36,994 nucleotides of DNA, taken from CAZJBH01 sp964544485. GTDB taxonomy: Bacteria > Patescibacteriota > Minisyncoccia > Portnoybacterales > UBA2143. This document shows positions 31,420-36,994 of this stretch, piece by piece. The notes under the pieces are model-generated. The model made no database searches. It saw nothing but the letters and a program-made list of their open reading frames with translations, and had not been told where the DNA came from. Within the stretch, counting starts at the first letter, position 1; the number at the start of each line of letters is the position of its first letter. Location of the stretch: positions 1 through 36,994 of the forward strand of contig CAZJBH010000003.1 in NCBI GenBank assembly GCA_964544485.1, in the 5' to 3' direction. Position numbers and translations under genes: made by a program.

Positions 31420-32583
31420 ATGCCTAAAAATCTATTAACTAAAATATCTGCTTTATTAATTTTAATCGGACTTTTTTTAATTGTCTCATATTTTACACCA
31501 GATAAATCATTTTTAACAGAAAAAGAAACAGAAAAAGACCAGGCTTTACTTAAAAAAATAGGACAAATGCTAATGATTGGCTTTCAAGGAACAGAAATTA
31601 ATCAAAATTCATATATCAGCCAAGCAATTCAAGATCTTAATTTAGGCGGAATCATCCTTTTTGACTACGATGTTCCTTCTAAAAGCTCTCCTCGAAATAT
31701 TCTTAATCCCAAACAAACCAAAAAACTAATTACTGACTTGCAAAGTTTTTCTAAAATCCCCTTATTCATCGCTGTAGACGCAGAAGGCGGATATGTTAAT
31801 CGTTTAAAACCTAAATATGGATTTATTCAAGTTCCCAGCGCTCAAGAAATGGGTAACAAAAATCCTCAAGAAACTAAAAAAATATCTTTTGCCTTGGCTG
31901 AAGAATTAGCTGAATTAGGAATTAATTTAAACTTTGCTCCAGTAGTTGATGTAAATGTTAATCCAAATAATCCAGTTATTGGCAAAATTGAAAGATCTTT
32001 TTCCGCTGATCCTGAAAAAGTTGTTGCTCACGCCTCAAACTTTATCCAAGGCCATCATCAAAAAGATATCATTACTGCGCTTAAACATTTTCCCGGACAT
32101 GGCAGTTCAGAAACTGATAGCCATAAAGGAATGACTGATATTACTCAGACTTATCAAGAAAAAGAATTAATTCCCTACCAAGAATTAATTTCTCAAGAAG
32201 TCGTTGATATGGTTATGACCGCTCATATAGTTAACCGAGACATAGATGCTGATTATCCAGCTACTCTTTCTCCATTGTTTATAGACAAAATTCTTAGACA
32301 AGAATTAAATTTTCAAGGAGTAGTTGTTTCAGATGATATGCAAATGGGAGCGATTACTGAACACTATGGATTTGCTGAGGCAATTATTTTAGCTATTCAA
32401 GCTGGCTGCGATATGTTAATTATTTCAAACAACAATAAAATCTATGACCAAACCGCTCCTTATCGAGCTCAACAAATCATTTTTCAAGCAGTTCAAGATA
32501 AAAAAATACCGCTTCAAAGAATAGAAAAATCTTATCAGCGAATTCATAGTCTAAAACAAAAATTTAATATTACTCAAAATTAA
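31420..32583 (+). CDS. nagZ: Beta-N-acetylhexosaminidase-like, glycoside hydrolase family 3
   Basis: 387 residues. An N-terminal membrane anchor or signal (about 10-27) is followed by a GH3 barrel. Substrate and catalytic motifs are KHFPGHG, DSHKG (general acid/base histidine of NagZ-type loops) and VVSDDMQMGAI with the nucleophile Asp. The family cleaves N-acetylglucosamine from peptidoglycan fragments. The anchor places it outside the membrane, unlike the cytoplasmic E. coli enzyme. No terminator is visible after it. Confidence 0.9.
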   Translation: MPKNLLTKISALLILIGLFLIVSYFTPDKSFLTEKETEKDQALLKKIGQMLMIGFQGTEINQNSYISQAIQDLNLGGIILFDYDVPSKSSPRNILNPKQTKKLITDLQSFSKIPLFIAVDAEGGYVNRLKPKYGFIQVPSAQEMGNKNPQETKKISFALAEELAELGINLNFAPVVDVNVNPNNPVIGKIERSFSADPEKVVAHASNFIQGHHQKDIITALKHFPGHGSSETDSHKGMTDITQTYQEKELIPYQELISQEVVDMVMTAHIVNRDIDADYPATLSPLFIDKILRQELNFQGVVVSDDMQMGAITEHYGFAEAIILAIQAGCDMLIISNNNKIYDQTAPYRAQQIIFQAVQDKKIPLQRIEKSYQRIHSLKQKFNITQN

Positions 32584-32600
32584 TATTGCAGTTCATAGGT

Positions 32601-32837
32601 CTAAAAACAATCACACTTTTTATTTTTTAAAATAATCTTTTGTTCGTCTTTTGTATTAATAAATTTATCCTGTTTTGATTTGCCTAAAGCCTGTTTTTTG
32701 TTTAAAGCAGAATTATGACTATATCCTCTTTTTTTAATTTCTTTTACCAATTCTTCGTGTCTTAGATATAAGGCTTTCCTTTTGCCAAGCATTCTGCCGC
32801 TAAGAAGAGTTCCGAATTTTTTTAGATAAATAGTCAT
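32601..32837 (-). CDS. Small protein resembling the C-terminal part of pyrimidine-dimer glycosylases
   Basis: 78 basic residues. The stretch LSGRMLGKRKALYLRHEELV followed by KEIKKRGYSHNSAL resembles the pattern of T4 endonuclease V/Pyr_excise-type proteins, in which an arginine-histidine-rich helix precedes RGY-H. The normal family length is about 130-140 residues, so this would be a truncated or minimal form, without the N-terminal catalytic part that I can see. A CDCF end could bind metal. Proximity to uvsE is suggestive only. Confidence 0.4.
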   Translation of the reverse strand: MTIYLKKFGTLLSGRMLGKRKALYLRHEELVKEIKKRGYSHNSALNKKQALGKSKQDKFINTKDEQKIILKNKKCDCF

Positions 32838-32891
32838 AGTTATTATTAATATCTTAACATTTTATTTAAATTATTAATAATTAATATTAAA

Positions 32892-33959
32892 TCAACTAGT
32901 CTTTTTATAACCAGTACTTCTGCCTTGACCAATACGTTCAACTTTTTTTAAACGCATCAGTTTGTCTAAGGCCTGCCTAACTGTAGGTTGAGCAACTTTT
33001 GTCTTTTCGGCAATTTCCATAGGAGTGGCGGCATCGCCCATATTTTGTAAATACTGCCAAACTGCCATCTGTTTTTTTGTCAAAAGTTTTTCTATGTTTT
33101 CTTTAGATAATACCTCAACAGCCATCTCGGATTGTTTTAGAAACATAGTCAAAAAGAAATCTAACCAGGAAGTGATATCTTCTTTCTTGGTTTTAATCGT
33201 CTTCTGACTTTTGCGAAGCGCGACATAGTATTCTGGCTTATTATCTTCAACTAATTTCTCATGAGATACATAAGGCATATATTCATAGCCCTCTTTTAAA
33301 AGTAAGAGATTGGTTAAAACACGACTAAGTCGGCCGTTGCCATCTTGAAATGGATGGATATTTAAAAATTCAACCAAAAAATTACCAACTGTAAGCAATG
33401 GATGAAATCTTTTCTCTTTCAGAGCGCTTTGAGTCCATTCAACTAATTCTTGCATTTCTTTGGGAGTTAAATAAGCTGGAGTGGTATCAAAAAGCACTCC
33501 AACTGATTTACCGTTTGCATCAATCATATGCACCTTATTCTCTTCTTTCTTATATTCCCCTCTATGCTTTTTGTCTTTTTCAACATGCTTCAATAATTCC
33601 TGATGAAAGTGTTTTATAGTTCCCTCATTAAAACTAAGCCTTTTCCATGAATTAAAAACATTCTCAAGAAGCTCATAATATCCCTTAACCTCTTGCTTAT
33701 CTCTATCGTTAAATTTTTGAATATCAATACCTCTCATCATTTTCTCAATATCTTCATCTGACAGTTTAGCGCCTTCAATACGAGTAGAGGCGCCTGTTGA
33801 AGTAATCAAAACAGATCGTTTAAGACGACCTAAAACCTGCGGACTTAGTTTCGCCCCGGCGATCCATTGCCCTTGTAGTCCATCTATTTGAGTAATAATA
33901 AACCAAATTTTATCAGAAATATTCTGCAATCTTTGGTCAAATTTCCTATTTTTAGTCAT
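32892..33959 (-). CDS. Fic family protein with C-terminal winged helix
   Basis: 355 residues. The Fic active site HPFQDGNGR (202-210) is complete, so it should transfer AMP or a similar group from a nucleotide to a target protein. An N-terminal inhibitory motif SxxxEG (Ser58-Gly63, STRIEG) would hold it inactive by itself. A C-terminal winged helix (about 295-352, containing ATPMEIAEKTKVAQPTVRQA) gives DNA binding. A strong promoter with palindromic sites over the -10 box lies just upstream, so self-repression is plausible. Confidence 0.92.
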   Translation of the reverse strand: MTKNRKFDQRLQNISDKIWFIITQIDGLQGQWIAGAKLSPQVLGRLKRSVLITSTGASTRIEGAKLSDEDIEKMMRGIDIQKFNDRDKQEVKGYYELLENVFNSWKRLSFNEGTIKHFHQELLKHVEKDKKHRGEYKKEENKVHMIDANGKSVGVLFDTTPAYLTPKEMQELVEWTQSALKEKRFHPLLTVGNFLVEFLNIHPFQDGNGRLSRVLTNLLLLKEGYEYMPYVSHEKLVEDNKPEYYVALRKSQKTIKTKKEDITSWLDFFLTMFLKQSEMAVEVLSKENIEKLLTKKQMAVWQYLQNMGDAATPMEIAEKTKVAQPTVRQALDKLMRLKKVERIGQGRSTGYKKTS

Positions 33960-33965
33960 ATTTTT

Positions 33966-34017
33966 ATCTGATATATTAACTATATCAGATTATATCAGAT
34001 TAGTAAAATAGAGTCAA
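33966..34017 (-). promoter_or_regulatory. Promoter and operator of the first Fic gene
   Basis: Minus-strand TTGACT (34012-34017), a 17-base spacer, TATAAT (33989-33994). Overlapping the -10 and start is a perfect palindrome, ATCTGATATA (33966-33975) and TATATCAGAT (33981-33990), with a third identical half-site TATATCAGAT at 33991-34000 in direct repeat. The ATG is at 33959. Confidence 0.75.
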
Positions 34018-34020
34018 ATA

Positions 34021-34044
34021 AAAAAACAATCGTAAAAAACGATT
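34021..34044 (-). terminator. Rho-independent terminator
   Basis: Minus-strand stem AATCGT/ACGATT with a T-rich loop (34028-34044), followed by G and seven T. It ends the transcript of the coiled-coil gene at 34136 and lies just upstream of the Fic promoter. Further upstream, TTCTATACTCT occurs twice (34056-34066 and 34076-34086). Confidence 0.65.
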
Positions 34045-34089
34045 ATTTAATAATCTTCTATACTCTATTATATCTTTCTATACTCTTTA

Positions 34090-34129
34090 ATGACCTTTGG
34101 CTCCCCCGATGGTACGATTTTCGAACTTG
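34090..34129. repeat. Post-gene repeat, copy A
   Basis: Sequence ATGACCTTTGGCTCCCCC continuing to CGATTTTCGAACTTG. It lies seven bases downstream of the stop of the gene at 34136 (minus). It matches copy B over GGCTCCCC...GACGATTTTCGAACTT and shares ATGACCTTTGG with copy C. Confidence 0.7.
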
Positions 34130-34135
34130 TTTTAA

Positions 34136-34381
34136 CTAATATTCTAATTTAATTCCTAACTTATCTGCAACCTGTTTAAGCCATTTTTCATGACGATCTA
34201 CCTTATGCGCTAAAGCTGTCATTTCTTGAAAATAAGTATCTGCTCTTTGCGCATATGTATCAAGAGAAGTTTGCATACTTCTAAAATCTTCTTTTGTGCT
34301 AAGAGTAGAAATCATTTCTTTAATTTCCTCTTTTGTAGCAAAAACTTCCATTAATTTTTGAATATCTTCATTATTTAGCAT
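34136..34381 (-). CDS. Small coiled-coil protein
   Basis: 81 residues, almost entirely amphipathic helix with heptad-like spacing (KEEIKEMISTLSTKEDFRSM, then DRHEKWLKQVADKLGIKLEY). Small coiled-coil proteins of this build are common in candidate-phyla genomes and phages; no function is known. It has a perfect promoter 27 bases upstream. Repeats A and B lie on either side of it. Confidence 0.65.
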   Translation of the reverse strand: MLNNEDIQKLMEVFATKEEIKEMISTLSTKEDFRSMQTSLDTYAQRADTYFQEMTALAHKVDRHEKWLKQVADKLGIKLEY

Positions 34382-34407
34382 ATTTTTAATTTGAGTTTTA
34401 TAACCTT

Positions 34408-34436
34408 ATTATAAGTCCGCAGAAAAACCTTGTCAA
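34408..34436 (-). promoter_or_regulatory. Consensus promoter of coiled-coil gene
   Basis: Minus-strand TTGACA (34431-34436), exactly 17 bases, TATAAT (34408-34413): a perfect sigma-70 match. Predicted leader is about 20 bases, with no strong Shine-Dalgarno site. Confidence 0.78.
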
Positions 34437-34480
34437 ATTCATTTAAACATTTTAAAACTGTTAACTAAAATTCATACAAT

Positions 34481-34514
34481 TTGGCTCCCCTATTGGGACG
34501 ATTTTCGAACTTTG
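34481..34514. repeat. Post-gene repeat, copy B
   Basis: TTGGCTCCCCTATTGGGACG continuing ATTTTCGAACTTTG. It lies about 11 bases after the stop of the gene at 34525 (minus). It has a small hairpin TCCC/GGGA with a five-base loop and a second CGA-TTT-TCG. Confidence 0.7.
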
Positions 34515-34524
34515 TTGCTATATG

Positions 34525-35745
34525 CTATCTAAAAAAATTTATAGAATCTAACCATAATTGATGTTCATCACTTCCAGGATTAAATATAGTATCATGACCA
34601 ATGCCTATATGGAAAACAGCATCAGGAATATTTTCATCATAAACAAAATACATGTAACCATTAAATAACATAATAGCTTTCTGACATTCTTCAGTATTTT
34701 TTGGAGAATAAAGTTTAATATTTAAATCAGATAAAAATATATTTTTATCTTCGATCTCAAATTCGCATTCTGAATTAGGAAAACTTGGTCGAACATATAC
34801 TCTATTAAATGCTTCTTCGGGAGATTCATCTATTTTTTTATCATAACGCTTAATTTTATGACAAAAAGGAAAATTTCCTATACAAAGGTTTACAGAATTA
34901 TTAGCACAATAACCTGATTTCTCTCCGTCCTCACAATAATCAAGACGATTTGTATCATCTATAATATAAATTTCTTTATTCGTTAATCCATGTTTAGGAT
35001 ATCTAAACTCAATTCCTAATTCTTCGTTTCGATAAGTTTTCCAATCCTGAGTTTGGTTGAATTCAGTAAATTTAAAACTAGAAATAATTGAATTAGCTAA
35101 ATTCAAAAAATCATTTGAAGAAATATCATCAGGATTTTTATGTAATATCACTAATAGAGCATCTTCTTTTATGTCGGATTTCTCTTTAGAAAAGTTAATA
35201 ACAACTTGGCGCTGCTCTAAGTTTAAGAAATCATTAAAATCTACACAGGTATTTTTAATTGCTTCAATATCATTATTTATAATTATATTCTCTTTATTTT
35301 CTATGCAATAACCACCTCCTAATGGAGGCATACTAAAATTAATTTGAAAACCTTCATTATTTTCAATTAAAATAGAATCTGAAGATACCCGAGTAATTTC
35401 ACAATCTTTAGGATATCTAAATTCAATTTCTAATTCTACATTCCGATAAATCTTCCAATCAGCAACAGTTAAGTCTTTGTCAGTCTCCGGACACTCAGCA
35501 AACTCACAATCAGGAGGAATTCTAGAAACAGTTGATCCATCAGGACATACTTTAGTATCTTCTGAACATGCTACTGGTTGTTCTTGATTAAAGTAATATT
35601 GATAAATAAAATAACCGCCGATTAAGGCGATTAGAACTAAGCTTGAGATAATAATCCATTTAGTTAAATGATTCTTGTTTTTAGGATTAGTTAAAAAAGC
35701 TTTTTGGTTATCTAATTGATTGAATTGTTTATCTTCTGAATCCAT
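34525..35745 (-). CDS. Membrane-anchored surface protein with duplicated domain
   Basis: 406 residues from ATG 35745. A cytoplasmic head of about 30 residues and one membrane segment (about 30-48) precede a cysteine-rich linker (CSEDTKVCPDGSTVSRIPPD, then CEFAECP) resembling a Kazal-like linker seen in candidate-phyla proteins. Two copies of one domain follow, each opening with the same phrase (DWKIYRNVELEIEFRYPKDC and DWKTYRNEELGIEFRYPKHG), reminiscent of PsbP-like surface domains. An extended -10 (TGATAGAAT) eight bases upstream supports this start rather than 35763 and a leaderless mRNA. Confidence 0.7.
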   Translation of the reverse strand: MDSEDKQFNQLDNQKAFLTNPKNKNHLTKWIIISSLVLIALIGGYFIYQYYFNQEQPVACSEDTKVCPDGSTVSRIPPDCEFAECPETDKDLTVADWKIYRNVELEIEFRYPKDCEITRVSSDSILIENNEGFQINFSMPPLGGGYCIENKENIIINNDIEAIKNTCVDFNDFLNLEQRQVVINFSKEKSDIKEDALLVILHKNPDDISSNDFLNLANSIISSFKFTEFNQTQDWKTYRNEELGIEFRYPKHGLTNKEIYIIDDTNRLDYCEDGEKSGYCANNSVNLCIGNFPFCHKIKRYDKKIDESPEEAFNRVYVRPSFPNSECEFEIEDKNIFLSDLNIKLYSPKNTEECQKAIMLFNGYMYFVYDENIPDAVFHIGIGHDTIFNPGSDEHQLWLDSINFFR

Positions 35746-35753
35746 ATATAGAT

Positions 35754-35762
35754 ATTCTATCA
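35754..35762 (-). promoter_or_regulatory. Extended -10 promoter, implies leaderless mRNA
   Basis: Minus-strand TG-A-TAGAAT, with TAGAAT at 35754-35759. The ATG at 35745 begins eight bases after the hexamer, close to the expected transcription start. Confidence 0.45.
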
Positions 35763-35802
35763 CTTTAGCTTGTTTAAGAATAATCTTTTATCCACAAGGT
35801 AA

Positions 35803-35830
35803 TAAAAATGGCTTGGATAAGCCATTTTTA
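35803..35830. terminator. Bidirectional terminator
   Basis: A perfect 12-base stem TAAAAATGGCTT (35803-35814) and AAGCCATTTTTA (35819-35830) with loop GGAT. The symmetric A/T ends supply a T tract on either strand. It lies about 90 bases past the stop of the second Fic gene, after repeat C. Confidence 0.8.
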
Positions 35831-35836
35831 GATGCA

Positions 35837-35903
35837 AGCTCCCTTGCTGGGACGCCTGCCCGCTTGCCTGCCTTTGGCATGACCTTTGGAGGAATTTTCA
35901 AAC
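35837..35903. repeat. Post-gene repeat, copy C, with internal insertion
   Basis: AGCTCCCTTGCTGGGACG (35837-35854) and ATGACCTTTGG...AATTTTCAAAC (35879-35903) match the two halves of copies A and B. About 24 bases of GC-rich, CCTGCC-type sequence (35855-35878) lie between. It starts 17 bases after the stop of the second Fic gene. Confidence 0.6.
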
Positions 35904-35920
35904 CTATTATTTTGACGAAA

Positions 35921-36862
35921 TTATCTTTTTCTTTCCCTTTGCTTTATATATCTATTAACAGCTTCTTCAGTTGTCAACCAATTTCTTCCTTTCTTGTAAC
36001 CCTCTAATTTGCCCTTTCTTATTAAAAGATTTAAATATTTAGCTGAATAAGGCGTTTTTTTGCTTATTTCTGACAATGTCAGAAACTTCTCTTTTTTATT
36101 AGAGCTCGAAGTAAATGTTCTAAGATAAATATCTAACGATCTTTCAACTGCTTGAGCAATAAATTGAACAAAAGGAATATATTTTTCTTTATCAGCTTTA
36201 TCTAATACTTGATAATATTTTTTACGGTCATTTTTTAATATGACAACCAAAGGATATCCTTTTTGCATTAATAACAGGTTCATTAACAATCTAGCTGTTC
36301 TGCCATTCCCATCAAAAAAAGGATGAATATATACTAATTGATGATGACATAAAGCGGATAATTCAACTGGATGTAATTTATTGATGTTCTTTTTTAGCCA
36401 TTTGATTAAATTATTCATTAATCTAGGGATATCAATAGCTTCTGGCGGAATATGATCTGATCCCCCTATCACTACATTGCTATTTCTATATTTACCAGCC
36501 CATTCTTTATCTGTTTTTAACATTATTAATTGATGTAAATTGCGAATAAGCTGCTCTGAAATAGTATGTTTTTTATCTTTTTCAACCATATCAGAAAGAT
36601 ATTCTAACGCTTCATAATGATCTTTCGCCTCAAGATGATCTTTCAAAGGTTTCCCTTTTACGGTAATCCCTTCATTGATAACTAAAAAAGTTTCTTTAAG
36701 AGTAAGATTATTTCCTTCAATTGCGTTTGAATTATATGTCATTTCTATCTCAAACTGCTCTTGTAATTTTTCTACAACCACGGATGGCAATGGTCTTAAT
36801 TTATTTAATCTTTCAAATTTTTCATCTATTCTATTTTGTAAATTTTTATCTAAATAAGTCAT
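35921..36862 (-). CDS. Fic family protein with C-terminal excisionase-like helix-turn-helix
   Basis: 313 residues from ATG 36862. The Fic motif HPFFDGNGR (180-188) is complete and the N-terminal inhibitory motif SxxxEG is at 45-50 (SNAIEG). The C-terminus (about 255-313, TPYSAKYLNLLIRKGKLEGY then KKGRNWLTTEEA) looks like a MerR/excisionase-type DNA-binding helix pair, unlike the winged helix of the other Fic protein. An ATG at 36955 would add 31 residues, but that part overlaps promoter-like repeats and has no family similarity, so the shorter form is chosen. Confidence 0.88.
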   Translation of the reverse strand: MTYLDKNLQNRIDEKFERLNKLRPLPSVVVEKLQEQFEIEMTYNSNAIEGNNLTLKETFLVINEGITVKGKPLKDHLEAKDHYEALEYLSDMVEKDKKHTISEQLIRNLHQLIMLKTDKEWAGKYRNSNVVIGGSDHIPPEAIDIPRLMNNLIKWLKKNINKLHPVELSALCHHQLVYIHPFFDGNGRTARLLMNLLLMQKGYPLVVILKNDRKKYYQVLDKADKEKYIPFVQFIAQAVERSLDIYLRTFTSSSNKKEKFLTLSEISKKTPYSAKYLNLLIRKGKLEGYKKGRNWLTTEEAVNRYIKQRERKR

Positions 36863-36874
36863 ATATTTAATATG

Positions 36875-36915
36875 GTTTAACTGATATTTTAAAGTATACA
36901 CATTGTTTAACTGAT
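36875..36915 (-). promoter_or_regulatory. Direct repeats and -10 box upstream of second Fic gene
   Basis: GTTTAACTGAT occurs at 36875-36885 and again at 36905-36915, exactly 30 bases (about three helical turns) apart. Between them is minus-strand TATACT (36893-36898), a possible -10 box; no good -35 is seen. The arrangement fits an operator pair for the Fic protein's own DNA-binding domain. Confidence 0.45.
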
Positions 36916-36994
36916 GCCGGTCAGCTCTCCGGCTATCGTTCTTTAAAAAATTCAAAAGGGTAGTTAATCGTGAGGGAACCGAGGCTGTCCGGTA
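36916..36994. other. Unassigned GC-richer end of window
   Basis: The last 79 bases are GC-richer than the neighbourhood and contain CCGG repeats around a small hairpin (36918-36934). On the minus strand one frame stays open to the window edge and joins the Fic frame, but I recognise nothing in it. Confidence 0.25.

Noticed and set aside
34056..34086. Start of a CRISPR array or tandem repeat (TTCTATACTCT twice)
   Set aside because: There are only two short copies 20 bases apart, with no further units and no cas genes.
34090..34514. tRNA fragments or attachment sites flanking the coiled-coil gene
   Set aside because: Copies A and B resemble a tRNA 3' end (GTTCGAA...GAGCCA), but the T stem does not pair, no whole tRNA is nearby, and a third copy lies elsewhere after another gene.
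36863..36955. Longer start for the second Fic protein
   Set aside because: The added part covers direct repeats and a -10 box, and Fic similarity begins only after Met at 36862.
1..36994. TGA recoding, as in some candidate-phyla bacteria
   Set aside because: TGA is a true stop at 8843, 24606 and 28149, each in an ATGA overlap with the next gene, and the proteins end at the expected lengths.

Overview
The window is AT-rich bacterial DNA, densely packed with short operons; no stretch over about 180 bases lacks a gene. It looks like a Patescibacteria (CPR) genome, probably Parcubacteria-like. This is an inference from an EF-Ts reduced to its N-terminal half, a class I release factor without its N-terminal domain, many small membrane-anchored proteins of families common in that group (Gmad2, DUF5320, DUF134, stand-alone SurA-N), and short intergenic gaps. 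The genetic code is standard: TGA is a real stop at 8843, 24606 and 28149, in ATGA overlaps, and TAG is used at 229 and 9505.

Layout. 1-3270 (minus): a translation block reading rpsB, tsf, a TPR membrane protein, tRNA-Thr(UGU), tRNA-Tyr, tRNA-Thr(GGU), rpmG, tRNA-Trp, then two small membrane proteins, the last cut by the window edge. 3450-5710 (plus): a small unknown protein, then rpmE, truncated prfA and trpS. 5756-9387 (minus): a HAD phosphatase, then an operon read as DUF5320, DUF134, mnmA and a thioredoxin-DsbD fusion. 9505-11880: a membrane pyrophosphatase and an unknown protein. 12003-17753: an exporter operon (SIMPL protein, adaptor, ATPase, two MacB-type permeases). 17830-19481: a membrane protein, a broken LysM-RlpA gene, and a divergent 71-residue zinc-binding protein. 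19519-23438: an envelope operon (SurA-N, Gmad2, DUF456, unknown, uppP). 23560-26159: two NifX-like proteins, a ferredoxin-containing MinD/Mrp ATPase and a CDF transporter with a zinc-ribbon tail. 26334-27388: two unknown proteins. 27456-31364: tspO, mutM and neighbours, rfbC, uvsE. 31420-32583: a GH3 enzyme (nagZ). 32601-36994: an accessory-looking end with two Fic proteins, a coiled-coil protein, a duplicated-domain surface protein and a three-copy repeat found only just after gene ends.

The strongest system-level signal is a near-palindromic 14-bp motif (TGAGTATATACCCA on the plus strand) covering the -10 box of two distant operons: DUF5320/DUF134/mnmA/thioredoxin-DsbD at 9457 and NifX/NifX/Fe-S ATPase/CDF at 26196. 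In other genomes these families often sit together, so the module appears to have been split in two while keeping a shared control site. The DUF134 helix-turn-helix protein is the obvious candidate regulator. A second signal is a set of five genes whose -10 box lies 7-8 bases before the ATG, which implies leaderless mRNAs, alongside other genes with very strong Shine-Dalgarno sites.
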